NCBI RefSeq assembly: GCF_001422725.1
Contig: NZ_LMMA01000004.1
Location: 73,986 to 137,985, forward strand
Direction of reading: 5' to 3'
DNA: 64,000 nt
Source of the DNA: Flavobacterium sp. Leaf82
Lineage (GTDB): Bacteria; Bacteroidota; Bacteroidia; Flavobacteriales; Flavobacteriaceae
Each line of letters begins with the position of its first letter. Positions within the stretch are counted from its first letter, which is position 1. Positions 19,260 through 26,691 of the stretch are shown here, piece by piece. The notes beneath the pieces were generated by a model. It had not been told where the DNA came from, searched no databases, and saw nothing but the letters and a program-made list of their open reading frames with translations. A program made the position numbers and the translations under genes.

Positions 19260-20057
19260 TTACAAAACAAATTCTCCTTTAAATACCGTTACCGCTTCGC
19301 CTAAAATAAAAACTTTATCGTTTATAAGTTCTGTACTCATTGTTCCTGTTCTTGCTGAAGATTGATATGCATTCAGTTTTGTTTTGTTCAATTTTTGTAC
19401 CCAGTACTTCGTCAAAAAAGTTTGAACGCCGCCAGTTACAGGATCTTCATTAGTGCCAGACCAAGGCCAAAAATATCTGTAGTGAAAATCGAAAGCTTCC
19501 GTATCAGAAGCAGCGGTTACTAAAACACCGTTTATTCCGGTATATGAATTTATTAAAGCCGCGAAATCAGGTTTTAAATTTGCCAGTTCAGTTGCACTTT
19601 TAATTTCGATTAAAATTATTTTATTTACAGGACTGTATCTTTTATCCAAAATCTCAGAAATTCCGAGTGCATCTGTCATTTCCTGAGGAACTTCTATTTC
19701 CTGAATATCGTAAACAGGAAATTGCATTTTGATTTTGTTTCCTTCTTTCGCAATAAAAAGCTCAACATTATCACGGTTAATAAATTTTATATTTTCACAA
19801 GATGTGGTGTCAAAAACAATTTTTGAAGAAGCCAATGTCGCGTGTCCGCATAACGGAATTTCAGTTTTTGGCGAAAAAAATCTAATACTGTAAACGTTGT
19901 CTGAAATTTGTTTGATAAAAGCAGTTTCAGAAAATCCAATTTCTGTTGCAATACTTTGCATCGTTTTGGTGTCTAATTCTGAGTTGGGTAAACAGACTGC
20001 AGCCGGATTTCCTTTAAATTTTTCATTCGTAAACGAGTCTACAAAATATGTTTTCAT
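19260..20057 (-). CDS. PhzF-family isomerase
   Basis: 265 residues with the PhzF pattern: DSFTNEKFKGNPAAVCLP at the start, SEIGFSETAFIK-type motif (ATEIGFSETAFI, catalytic Glu about 45), FFSPKTEIPLCGHATLASS and the C-terminal NEDPVTGGVQTFLTKYW. PhzF relatives are cofactor-free isomerases of the diaminopimelate-epimerase fold. The true substrate in this branch is not known. It lies 31 bp downstream of the XRE gene at 20089-20325, so the two are probably co-transcribed. Confidence 0.9.
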   Translation of the reverse strand: MKTYFVDSFTNEKFKGNPAAVCLPNSELDTKTMQSIATEIGFSETAFIKQISDNVYSIRFFSPKTEIPLCGHATLASSKIVFDTTSCENIKFINRDNVELFIAKEGNKIKMQFPVYDIQEIEVPQEMTDALGISEILDKRYSPVNKIILIEIKSATELANLKPDFAALINSYTGINGVLVTAASDTEAFDFHYRYFWPWSGTNEDPVTGGVQTFLTKYWVQKLNKTKLNAYQSSARTGTMSTELINDKVFILGEAVTVFKGEFVL

Positions 20058-20088
20058 TTTAATTTTCTATGTTTAGATATGTTATTTT

Positions 20089-20325
20089 TTATAAATCTTT
20101 AATTAAATCGCCTGGGTTTATTTTTAAAGATTTCGCAATTTTGAATAAAGTACTTATTTTCATTTCCTGAGAACCCTTGATGTATTTTCGTAAGTTTTCT
20201 ACATCCAATCCTGCATCGTGAGCAACTTCTCTTTGTTTGAGTTTATTTGCTTCAATTGTATCTTTTATCTTAATTCCTAATTGTATTACAACTTCCGGAA
20301 TTTCACTTTTTCTTGTTTTATCCAT
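20089..20325 (-). CDS. XRE-family HTH regulator (module copy 1)
   Basis: 78 residues, nearly all a lambda-repressor-like HTH: LKQREVAHDAGLDVENLRKYIKGSQEMKISTLFKIAKSL. It ends LIKDL, like the second XRE protein at 23007-23255, which ends its domain in LLKDL. It is divergent from the small gene at 20441, and a 28-bp palindrome lies between them. Autoregulation and control of the companion gene are inferred. The phzF gene follows on the same strand. Confidence 0.82.
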   Translation of the reverse strand: MDKTRKSEIPEVVIQLGIKIKDTIEANKLKQREVAHDAGLDVENLRKYIKGSQEMKISTLFKIAKSLKINPGDLIKDL

Positions 20326-20368
20326 GGAGATGAAATTACAAGTAATAGATTGTTTTTATATGATTGTA

Positions 20369-20396
20369 AATAATCGGTTATTTATAACCGATTATT
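20369..20396. promoter_or_regulatory. 28-bp palindromic operator
   Basis: Perfect 13-bp arms AATAATCGGTTAT/ATAACCGATTATT with a TT centre. It lies in the divergent promoter region of the XRE gene and its companion, 3 nt before the companion's -7 box. The position fits repression of the companion promoter. Confidence 0.75.
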
Positions 20397-20399
20397 TTG

Positions 20400-20407
20400 T
20401 ATTTTTG
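20400..20407 (+). promoter_or_regulatory. -7 box TATTTTTG
   Basis: TAnnTTTG match, 33 bp before the ATG at 20441. The palindrome at 20369-20396 would cover its -33 region. Confidence 0.5.
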
Positions 20408-20440
20408 TTTTTCTAATTATTTAAACAAGTCAATTTTATC

Positions 20441-20779
20441 ATGGAAATACAGAATAATAAACAAGCTACAGATTTTTTTGAATTAATGAATAAAACAAAA
20501 GATTTCAGAAGACTAAAACAAGAAAATAAAGGTGATAATTCGTTTAGCGTAAATCTAAAAGTATCCGGTTATAACGAACTTAATATGATGGTTTCAGATT
20601 TATTAAAAGCAAGTATTATTTTGCTTAACGATGATGCAAAAAGTCTGTCAAGCATTACAGCAAATACAGATATTAATGTAATGACTTTGCTTGAAATTGC
20701 GTTGCAGCTTTTACCAGAACAAGAAATGGAATTGTTGGATGATTTGCACAAGATTTATTTGGAGTCTAATGCAGTATAA
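20441..20779 (+). CDS. Small companion protein of the XRE module (copy 1)
   Basis: 112 residues, soluble, mostly helical. The N-terminus (QATDFFELMNKTKDFRRLK) is followed by SFSVNLKVSGYNELNMMVSDLLKASIILLND and the conserved C-terminus LLEIALQLLPEQEMELLDDLHKIYLE. The protein at 22562-22858 aligns along its length (SFTASFKIETYTDLMLTITSLIRTSIAILRNEE and LLEMAKKLLPDDEMELLDELYSIL), so these are paralogues. Both are transcribed away from an XRE gene across a long palindrome. No known function. Confidence 0.75.
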   Translation: MEIQNNKQATDFFELMNKTKDFRRLKQENKGDNSFSVNLKVSGYNELNMMVSDLLKASIILLNDDAKSLSSITANTDINVMTLLEIALQLLPEQEMELLDDLHKIYLESNAV

Positions 20780-20802
20780 GTTTTTCTATTGATCGCGCGA
20801 TC

Positions 20803-20820
20803 CGAACGCTCGCGCTAGCG
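20803..20820. repeat. Partial copy of the AGCGCGAGCG repeat
   Basis: CGAACGCTCGCGCTAGCG is a single arm of the GC-rich inverted repeat found at 23384-23473. It is a sharp GC island just after the companion gene. Confidence 0.4.
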
Positions 20821-20829
20821 TATGATTCA

Positions 20830-21075
20830 TTAACTGTTCTGGGAATTACGTTTTTTAATTTCGGAATCTATATGATATATAAAAATTAAAATAGGGATTA
20901 TTGTTGTAACACTAAGAGTCAACAGCGTAAAAATTAACCTGTATTTTGTTACACTAATGATCCAGGTCAGAATAAGAATCCATAAAATGCTTAACCCGAT
21001 ACTAGTTATTTTTAACGCTTTTTTATTTTTATTTAGTTCTTTTAAACTAGACTCTGATACTGATTTGTTTCTCAT
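20830..21075 (-). CDS. Small two-helix membrane protein
   Basis: 81 residues from the ATG at 21075 (an upstream TTG frame adds only nine residues). It starts MRNKSVSESSLKELNKNKKALK and has two helices, ITSIGLSILWILILTWIISV and LIFTLLTLSVTTIIPILIFIYHI, with a charged tail. No family recognised. Confidence 0.5.
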   Translation of the reverse strand: MRNKSVSESSLKELNKNKKALKITSIGLSILWILILTWIISVTKYRLIFTLLTLSVTTIIPILIFIYHIDSEIKKRNSQNS

Positions 21076-21164
21076 AAATAAAAAAGTTAAAACTAAGTAC
21101 AAAAAAAAGTAATTGATTTTAAAATCAATTTACACTTTTGTGTAGTTTTTAGTATTTTTATAAG

Positions 21165-21926
21165 ATGGAAAATGAAAAAAGATCTTTACTCAGTCGCAAC
21201 AAGATAGAAGCTACATCAGAGGCAGACAAATTTCAGTTTGGTAATTATCTGGAAGTGGTAAAATCTTTTGCAAAAATAACATATCAAAGCATTTACGTAA
21301 TTGATTATGAAGAAATGAAGTTTGAATATGTGTCTAATAATCCGTTGTTTTTATGTGGCTTTTCGGCAGAAGAAGTTCTTAAAATGGGTTATGAATTCTA
21401 TTTTAATAATGTTCCAACAGAAGATCTTCAGTTATTAGAAACCATCAACAATGCCGGATTTGATTTTTATGATAAACTACCTAACAATGACGAACGAAAA
21501 TTATACAGCATATCGTATGATTTTCATTTAAAGGGGAAATATGACAAATCTATTCTTATCAATCATAAACTGACGCCACTTTTTCTTAATCAGCAAGGAG
21601 CAGTTTGGAAATCGTTGTGTCTGGTTTCTATTTCACACAATAAAAAAGCCGGAAACATTATTATAAACAAGCAGGGTTCAGATACTTTGTGGAAATTTGA
21701 TTTGTCCGGTAAAGTCTGGATTGCAAAAAATAAATTAAAATTAAAAGACAAAGAATTAGAAATACTTCGGTTATATGCTCAGGGTTTAACCATAAATCAG
21801 ATTGCCGAAAAAATGTTTGTTTCTCCGGATACGATAAAATATTATAGAAGAAAAATTTTTGAAACTTTTGAAGTTAAAAATTTTACCGAAGCATTGTCTT
21901 TTGCTTTAGATAATAAGATTATTTGA
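21165..21926 (+). CDS. PAS - LuxR-type transcription regulator
   Basis: 253 residues. The N-terminal half (about 30-150) has a PAS-like fold (IYVIDYEEMKFEYVSNNPLFLCGFSAEEVLKMG). The C-terminus (about 185-250) is a GerE/LuxR helix-turn-helix: LKDKELEILRLYAQGLTINQIAEKMFVSPDTIKYYRRKIFETFEVKNFTEAL. It is a one-component sensor-regulator of a kind common in Flavobacteria. It lies between the two XRE modules with a bidirectional terminator behind it. The signal is unknown. Confidence 0.82.
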   Translation: MENEKRSLLSRNKIEATSEADKFQFGNYLEVVKSFAKITYQSIYVIDYEEMKFEYVSNNPLFLCGFSAEEVLKMGYEFYFNNVPTEDLQLLETINNAGFDFYDKLPNNDERKLYSISYDFHLKGKYDKSILINHKLTPLFLNQQGAVWKSLCLVSISHNKKAGNIIINKQGSDTLWKFDLSGKVWIAKNKLKLKDKELEILRLYAQGLTINQIAEKMFVSPDTIKYYRRKIFETFEVKNFTEALSFALDNKII

Positions 21927-22005
21927 AATTTATAGATTTAATGATCTTGAAGTGAAGAGGGATTTTGAAATTCATTTAGATTGTGAGCACGAGCGGGAAA
22001 TATAA

Positions 22006-22033
22006 AAAAGCTACATGATTTTTTGCAGCTTTT
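22006..22033. terminator. Bidirectional terminator
   Basis: Stem AAAAGCTACA/TGCAGCTTTT (one mismatch) with A/T runs on both sides, between converging genes that end at 21926 and 22048. Confidence 0.75.
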
Positions 22034-22047
22034 GTTTTATTGTGTCT

Positions 22048-22455
22048 TTATTTTTTCATCAATTCAATATATTCTTTGTAATATGGATTTTCGTTTTGCT
22101 TAATTGTGTCGCCATTCTTTTTTACATAATATACAGTATCAGATTTTATATTTTTATAAACAAAATCACCAATTTTCATATCTGGATATATGTAACAATC
22201 AACCCTGTGAATAATTCCTGTTTTTAAATGAAAATATCTTGCAATATTACAACCATCACCACTTTGATCCTCTTCTTTTTTATAAATTTCTCCAGAGAAA
22301 CTATAATTTTGAAATTCATGATATTTTTTATCAATATAACTTTTTGAGTTCACCATGAAATATCCCCCTATAAGTGTAAGAAATAATATGGGCAACAATA
22401 TTTTTGCAATAAGTGTTCTTTGCTTTTTCCACTCTATTTCTTCTTCAGAGTTCAT
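22048..22455 (-). CDS. Hypothetical single-pass membrane protein
   Basis: 135 residues: a short charged cytosolic N-terminus MNSEEEIEWKKQRT, one helix LIAKILLPILFLTLIGGYFMV, and an outside domain with two cysteines (DGCNIARYF, HRVDCYIY) ending in the lysine-rich YIELMKK. The pattern YIYPDMKIGDFVYKNIKSDTVYYVKKNGDTI suggests a small beta domain. No family recognised. Confidence 0.55.
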   Translation of the reverse strand: MNSEEEIEWKKQRTLIAKILLPILFLTLIGGYFMVNSKSYIDKKYHEFQNYSFSGEIYKKEEDQSGDGCNIARYFHLKTGIIHRVDCYIYPDMKIGDFVYKNIKSDTVYYVKKNGDTIKQNENPYYKEYIELMKK

Positions 22456-22561
22456 TATGTATTTTATTTTAAAAATTGATGCTAACTTTATTGTATTATA
22501 AAGTTTGAAACTAAATTAATGCCAATTTTAGGATTTGCCAAATCATTGCTACTCAAATGTC

Positions 22562-22858
22562 TTACAAAATAGAATATAATTCATCAAGAAGTTCCATTTC
22601 ATCATCAGGAAGGAGTTTTTTTGCCATTTCGAGTAAAAGCGCCGCATCGGGTCCAGAATTGTATTCTTCATTTCTAAGAATAGCGATACTGGTTCTAATA
22701 AGTGAAGTAATGGTAAGCATTAAGTCAGTATAGGTTTCTATTTTAAAACTGGCTGTAAACGAAGTATCGATTGTGTCATCTGGTTGTAATTTTGTAAAAT
22801 AATGTTTTTTACCTGCGGTTTCTAAAAAATGAGTTAGCTGTGTACGGTTTTCGGTCAT
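22562..22858 (-). CDS. Small companion protein of the XRE module (copy 2)
   Basis: 98 residues from the ATG at 22858; the longer frame up to 22924 would need a TTG start. It is a paralogue of the protein at 20441-20779, with the same C-terminal core LLEMAKKLLPDDEMELLDELYSIL. It is transcribed away from the XRE gene at 23007 across a perfect 32-bp palindrome. No known domain; the function is unknown. Confidence 0.72.
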   Translation of the reverse strand: MTENRTQLTHFLETAGKKHYFTKLQPDDTIDTSFTASFKIETYTDLMLTITSLIRTSIAILRNEEYNSGPDAALLLEMAKKLLPDDEMELLDELYSIL

Positions 22859-22931
22859 CGTGTGTAGTTTTAAATTGATTGAATAATTTAAATATTTATG
22901 TGTTAATTGATCAAGCTTTACCAATTTCTTA

Positions 22932-22939
22932 CAAATATA
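22932..22939 (-). promoter_or_regulatory. -7 box TATATTTG
   Basis: Minus-strand TAnnTTTG match directly adjoining the 32-bp palindrome, about 73 bp before the companion ATG at 22858. It is the same layout as in module copy 1. Confidence 0.5.
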
Positions 22940-22970
22940 AACAAATTCGACTTATAAGTCGAATTTGTTT
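22939..22970. promoter_or_regulatory. 32-bp perfect palindrome, likely operator
   Basis: Sixteen bases (AAACAAATTCGACTTA) are followed at once by their exact complement, with no spacer. It lies between the divergent companion gene and XRE gene. It is probably the binding site of the XRE protein at 23007-23255. Its sequence differs from the palindrome of copy 1, so the two regulators should not cross-bind. Confidence 0.75.
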
Positions 22971-23006
22971 TAAAAATTCATCAGGTTACTTCTTTTTCTT
23001 TGTTTT

Positions 23007-23255
23007 ATGAAGACGATTGATAAATTAGAAGCAGAAATAGTCGATAGAATTTATAAACTTTTCTTAGAGAAATACGCAGGAAACAAGAGCAGTTTTGCCA
23101 AAGCAAGTAACTGCACTGAAACTACGGTAAGAAGGGTACTTAGAAACGAACAAGGAATTACTATAAATCTTCTTATTAGAATGGCAGAAGCGCTTGATAC
23201 AACTTCCAGTGAACTTTTAAAAGATTTGAACCTTAAAAATGAGGAATATAAATAG
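23007..23255 (+). CDS. XRE-family HTH regulator (module copy 2)
   Basis: 82 residues with a Fis/XRE-like helix-turn-helix: NKSSFAKASNCTETTVRRVLRNEQGITINLLIRMAEALDTTSSELLKDL. It matches the XRE protein at 20089-20325 in size, position and the LLKDL end. It is divergent from its companion gene, with the 32-bp palindrome between. A strong terminator follows. Confidence 0.8.
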   Translation: MKTIDKLEAEIVDRIYKLFLEKYAGNKSSFAKASNCTETTVRRVLRNEQGITINLLIRMAEALDTTSSELLKDLNLKNEEYK

Positions 23256-23328
23256 TTGCGCAAAGTATCGAAAGCGCAGATTTACAATCCGTGCCCGCAA
23301 AGATTTATTTTCATATTTTAGAAGCATA

Positions 23329-23360
23329 AAAAAAAGCTACATGATTTTGTAGCTTTTTTT
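23329..23360 (+). terminator. Rho-independent terminator
   Basis: Stem AAAAAAAGCTACA/TGTAGCTTTTTTT with a 6-nt loop, 73 bp after the XRE stop. Confidence 0.88.
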
Positions 23361-23383
23361 ATGAATTGTTGTAAGCTCCATGG

Positions 23384-23473
23384 CTAGCGCGAGCGTCTCG
23401 CTCGTGCCTATGCAATATGTCACTCTTATGTTATTGAAGTGGCTTGCGTTCACGAGCGGGACGCTCGCGCCAG
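23384..23473. repeat. GC-rich inverted repeat
   Basis: Arms of 23 nt (CTAGCGCGAGCGTCTCGCTC... and inverse) with two mismatches and a 44-nt loop. It is far more GC-rich than the neighbourhood. Partial copies occur at 20803-20820 and near 21985 (GAGCACGAGCGGGA). Confidence 0.65.
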
Positions 23474-23506
23474 CAGGGGGCAAATATTACTTCTATAACT
23501 ATAAAG

Positions 23507-24346
23507 CTATTTTACTCCAATTGTTTTGACAACTGGTTCTATAGTATTTTCCGATAAATTAATTCCAAATTTAATTTTACCTATAGCTTGAATTTTATTT
23601 ATTCTTTTTTGTACTACATCAATATTTATTCTTTGTGGTTTCGGAAATTCTTGATTTGATAAAAAAGTTGCAATTCCATCATGTGAAAAATTTGATGCTA
23701 AATTTTCATCCAATGTTTGGACAATAATTCTGAGAATTTTTAACAAATCAATGGTTTCTTCTTCTTTAAATGTTAATACATCTAAACTTGTAAAATCAAG
23801 TTTTGTAATTGCTGCTGACCAGAAGGTGTTTAAATTATTTCCTGATTGGGTTATCAAATTTTTAAAATGCTCACTCACTTCATGGCCTAAATGTGTGAAA
23901 TGATTTCTTCTTAACCTTATATATTTCAATGTTTGTATGATTTCTATTGGAACGACTGTACAGTTGGAAGAAATTAATGTTAATCTATACATTTCTTCTA
24001 ATTGTCTATTGTCAGTTAATTGAAATGTTGCTGGATTTATAAGATTAAGCAATTCTAGACTATCTTTTATGTAATAGCTTACGACTTCATAACTAGTAGA
24101 AAGATACGCGCCAAAAGTAAATGTTTGGTTTAAATTTTGGAATGTCGGTAGATCTGAAATTTTCACATTTATTCTTGTAGACATTGAATTTTGTGCAAAA
24201 ACATCTGGAGTAAATAAATTTCCAACCTTTGGTCCAAATTCTAAAAGTCGCTTATTTAGTTCATTTCTGTTGAATTGGAAAAAGCATAATTGGTCATTCA
24301 ATGATGCTAGCCTGTCTATATATTTTCCGAGTAATATACTTTTCAT
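23507..24346 (-). CDS. Unknown protein with HEPN-like RNHxxH motif, last gene of the QueC-like operon
   Basis: 279 residues, soluble and largely helical. Near residue 147 it has IRLRRNHFTHLGHE, which fits the R-x4-H signature of HEPN-fold ribonucleases, preceded by a helix typical of that fold (VVPIEIIQTLKYIRL). The N-terminal FQFNRNELNKRLLEFG and C-terminal KRINKIQAIGKIKFG parts match nothing I know. It starts 56 bp after the QueC-like gene on the same strand. An RNase-type effector or partner is a plausible inference; the family is not established. Confidence 0.6.
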   Translation of the reverse strand: MKSILLGKYIDRLASLNDQLCFFQFNRNELNKRLLEFGPKVGNLFTPDVFAQNSMSTRINVKISDLPTFQNLNQTFTFGAYLSTSYEVVSYYIKDSLELLNLINPATFQLTDNRQLEEMYRLTLISSNCTVVPIEIIQTLKYIRLRRNHFTHLGHEVSEHFKNLITQSGNNLNTFWSAAITKLDFTSLDVLTFKEEETIDLLKILRIIVQTLDENLASNFSHDGIATFLSNQEFPKPQRINIDVVQKRINKIQAIGKIKFGINLSENTIEPVVKTIGVK

Positions 24347-24402
24347 AAAATATAATTTTAATTATTATTTCTTTAGTTTTCTTATTTATTTTAGTTAAAT
24401 AT

Positions 24403-25002
24403 CTACTCCAGATTAATTTCATGTCTAACCTTAAGCTGTTTTCTGCAACCAGAACATTTTCCACATGCGATATTTGAGATATGACAAGAGTGAGCAATAC
24501 TTAACAATTCCAAAGGAACATTAAATTTACTAACCAATTCATGGCTGAAATATTCTAGAGTAGGGCATAATATTCGAATTTTTCCTTCTTGATAAGAAAC
24601 TAGTTCATCAGATAATTTATAAAAATCTTTAGTTCCATCTTTATGGAAATTATCAGATTTCACAGAGGCTAAATAAATTTCAGAAATACCGTCTTTAATT
24701 GCTTGCATAGATGCCAATGTAATTAATAGCTGATTTCTGAATGGCCACCATTCTTCGGAAGGAGAAATACTTAAATTTTCGGAATTTGCTAAAGTTCCAC
24801 TTCCTAAACTTTTACAATCAACACGGATTACTTTATGTTGAATTTTTAATTTTTGGCAGACAAAATCAGAAACATAAATTTCTCTCTCAGCAACTGTTTG
24901 ACCGTAATCAATTGTGTAAGCAATATCAGGTTTAAGATCATAAGTTAAACATATTGAATCAATTCCACCAGATAATAAAATCGCTTTTTTTACAGATTCC
25001 AT
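24403..25002 (-). CDS. QueC-like 7-cyano-7-deazaguanine-synthase homologue
   Basis: 199 residues. The ATP-pyrophosphatase loop ILLSGGIDSICLTYDL is at residues 8-23. YTIDYGQTVAEREI follows, then WWPFRNQLLITLASMQAI (QueC has PxRN at this place) and the zinc knuckle CHISNIACGKCSGCRKQ near the C-terminus. QueC makes preQ0 for queuosine, but no other queuosine gene is near. QueC homologues also act in anti-phage systems (QatC in QatABCD, Cap9 in type IV CBASS). The gene overlaps the kinase gene by 13 bp and belongs to a tight four-gene operon, so a non-housekeeping role is likely. Confidence 0.85.
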   Translation of the reverse strand: MESVKKAILLSGGIDSICLTYDLKPDIAYTIDYGQTVAEREIYVSDFVCQKLKIQHKVIRVDCKSLGSGTLANSENLSISPSEEWWPFRNQLLITLASMQAIKDGISEIYLASVKSDNFHKDGTKDFYKLSDELVSYQEGKIRILCPTLEYFSHELVSKFNVPLELLSIAHSCHISNIACGKCSGCRKQLKVRHEINLE

Positions 25003-26180
25003 ATTGTGTGATATATAGCAGTTGTTAGATGTTGATAAAAATTGATATTAGCTGGCTTAAGCATTAATAGTTTACTTTCTTCGCAAGTTCTATGATATCC
25101 AATTATTTTTTTTCCTTTAGCTAACGAATATCCAGACTCTATTAGTGTGCCTGAATCAAGGTTATCTAGAACAAAAAAAACTATATCAGATTTTTCGATA
25201 CCTTCTAAATCTTTTTTTGCTATAATTGTATCTTCACCTAAACCAATATCATGAAATGGAGAGAAAACTTTAACTCCCAATGATAAAAAAGCGGAACGTA
25301 TCTTGTCTATTAAGATTAGTTCAGAAATACAAAAAAAGGGAGATGCTAAATAAACTTGTCTTTCTGAAAATATTGGATTATTGAATTCCTTATAGTTAAA
25401 AAATTCCAAAATTGATGTGTCAATATACACCTTTTTGTCACAGTAAATAGCAGTCGATCTTGAAGCATATATAGCTGATTCTTCTAAAGATAAACCTTTT
25501 TCCATCCAATAAAAGCCAAAGCTAGATGTGAAAATATCACCAGAACCAATTTTGTTTACATTATTAGTAATGTAAGAAGGAATTTTTATTTCCTTATTGT
25601 TCAAATATAAAATTGCTCCAAAAGGTCCATTTTTAATAATAAACGCTTTCGCTTGTTCTGAATTAAAAAAGTAATTTTTAATTTCTTCAATATCTTCAGA
25701 AGAAGCAATTGATGATGCTTCATTTTTGTTAACAATATATATAAGTTCTTTTGCCTTGCCAAATTCACTAAATCTCTTTGGTTTTATAGGAGTTTGTGGA
25801 TCGTAAACAACTTTGTTTCCAGATAATATAAAATCTGCTTCTAACATACCAAAAGCGATGAGATTTTCAGAACTTGCATTTAAATCCTCAGCTTTTGGTA
25901 TAGTAAGTAAATGAGGAAATATAGTTGGTTGGTCAAGAGAAAAACTATATTTAAACGTTATTATTTCATCACATTCTTTACATTGAAAAGTAAATCCATC
26001 ATAAACTTTTTTATTTTCTTTAAGATATCCAATTATGTCATTATTCCCCACAGTTTTAAAATCTACAGTGCACCCGTTTTCTAAAAGAAATTTTGTTGCT
26101 CGAAAACCGGAGCCATAAATTTCAATCGAAATATCATCATAATCGATTTCTCGATAAGTTCCACCAATAACTTTTATCAT
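24990..26180 (-). CDS. PfkB-type kinase fused to nucleoside 2-deoxyribosyltransferase-like domain
   Basis: 396 residues. The N-terminal part (1 to about 265) is a ribokinase/PfkB-type domain whose second signature is NKIGSGDIFTSSFGFYW (about 212-228), with the catalytic Asp kept. The C-terminal part (about 275-396) is a nucleoside 2-deoxyribosyltransferase-like domain: YLASPFF, KVFSPFHDIGLGE, KSDIVFFVLD and DSGTLIESGYSLAKGKKIIGYH, with the catalytic Glu in LIES. The first stretch is diverged from sugar kinases. It lies 1 nt after the small Gly-rich gene and overlaps the QueC-like gene. A function in nucleoside or nucleobase handling fits; the substrate is unknown. Confidence 0.85.
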   Translation of the reverse strand: MIKVIGGTYREIDYDDISIEIYGSGFRATKFLLENGCTVDFKTVGNNDIIGYLKENKKVYDGFTFQCKECDEIITFKYSFSLDQPTIFPHLLTIPKAEDLNASSENLIAFGMLEADFILSGNKVVYDPQTPIKPKRFSEFGKAKELIYIVNKNEASSIASSEDIEEIKNYFFNSEQAKAFIIKNGPFGAILYLNNKEIKIPSYITNNVNKIGSGDIFTSSFGFYWMEKGLSLEESAIYASRSTAIYCDKKVYIDTSILEFFNYKEFNNPIFSERQVYLASPFFCISELILIDKIRSAFLSLGVKVFSPFHDIGLGEDTIIAKKDLEGIEKSDIVFFVLDNLDSGTLIESGYSLAKGKKIIGYHRTCEESKLLMLKPANINFYQHLTTAIYHTIWNL

Positions 26181-26181
26181 A

Positions 26182-26499
26182 TTATTTTCTTGTTATTTGC
26201 ACACGACATGCAGGTGAATTTATGATTAATATTTCTGCTATGTATAATGATCCATTTTTAATGCAGTCAATTATATCTGGGGTATTTAGATGAAGAATTG
26301 CTCCAAGTATTTCTCCATCTCCGTCTTCCAATAATAAAGATTCATTTTTCCCAAGCACAACATCTAAAATATCGGCTATTTTACGCTTCTCAAGTACTTT
26401 GATATTTACAGAAGAAACAGTAGTTATAATAATACTTGTATAACAATCAAATTTAGTTCTTTGTGGTGGTTGATATCCACCTCCTCCCGATCCACTCAT
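26182..26499 (-). CDS. Small protein with Gly-rich N-terminus, first gene of the QueC-like operon
   Basis: 105 residues from the ATG at 26499. I prefer it to an ATG at 26562 because the protein then begins with MSGSGGGGYQPPQ, which looks like a functional flexible tail. The rest is beta-rich: FDCYTSIIITTVSSVNIKVLEKRK, IADILDVVLGKNESLLLEDGDGEILGAILHL and CIKNGSLYIAEILIINSPACRVQI. It contains no known enzyme motif. It is the leading gene of a unit with the PfkB-NDT and QueC-like genes. A glycine-rich start next to a QueC-like enzyme suggests it may be a target for modification. Confidence 0.65.
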   Translation of the reverse strand: MSGSGGGGYQPPQRTKFDCYTSIIITTVSSVNIKVLEKRKIADILDVVLGKNESLLLEDGDGEILGAILHLNTPDIIDCIKNGSLYIAEILIINSPACRVQITRK

Positions 26500-26691
26500 A
26501 AGTTTTTTTTTAATTAATTTTATATCATTTTTTTTAATAGAATTTTCGTAATTAACAAACATCGCCTTTATTTCAAATTAACCACCAAGTAAAAACACCT
26601 GATTTTGTTTGAAATAATTTTTATTAAAAATAAACTCCTTCACTTCAACAATTTTACGGAAATCCATAAAAGCCAATTAAAAACCTGAAAT

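Noticed and set aside
24403..25002. Housekeeping queC
   Set aside because: No queD, queE or queF nearby, overlap with a kinase-NDT gene, and a shorter, diverged sequence argue against it; a complete genome would be needed to exclude it fully.
26500..26562. Upstream start for the Gly-rich small protein
   Set aside because: It would add a Lys/Asn-rich 21-residue piece in front of the MSGSGGGG tail, which looks like the true N-terminus; not fully excluded.
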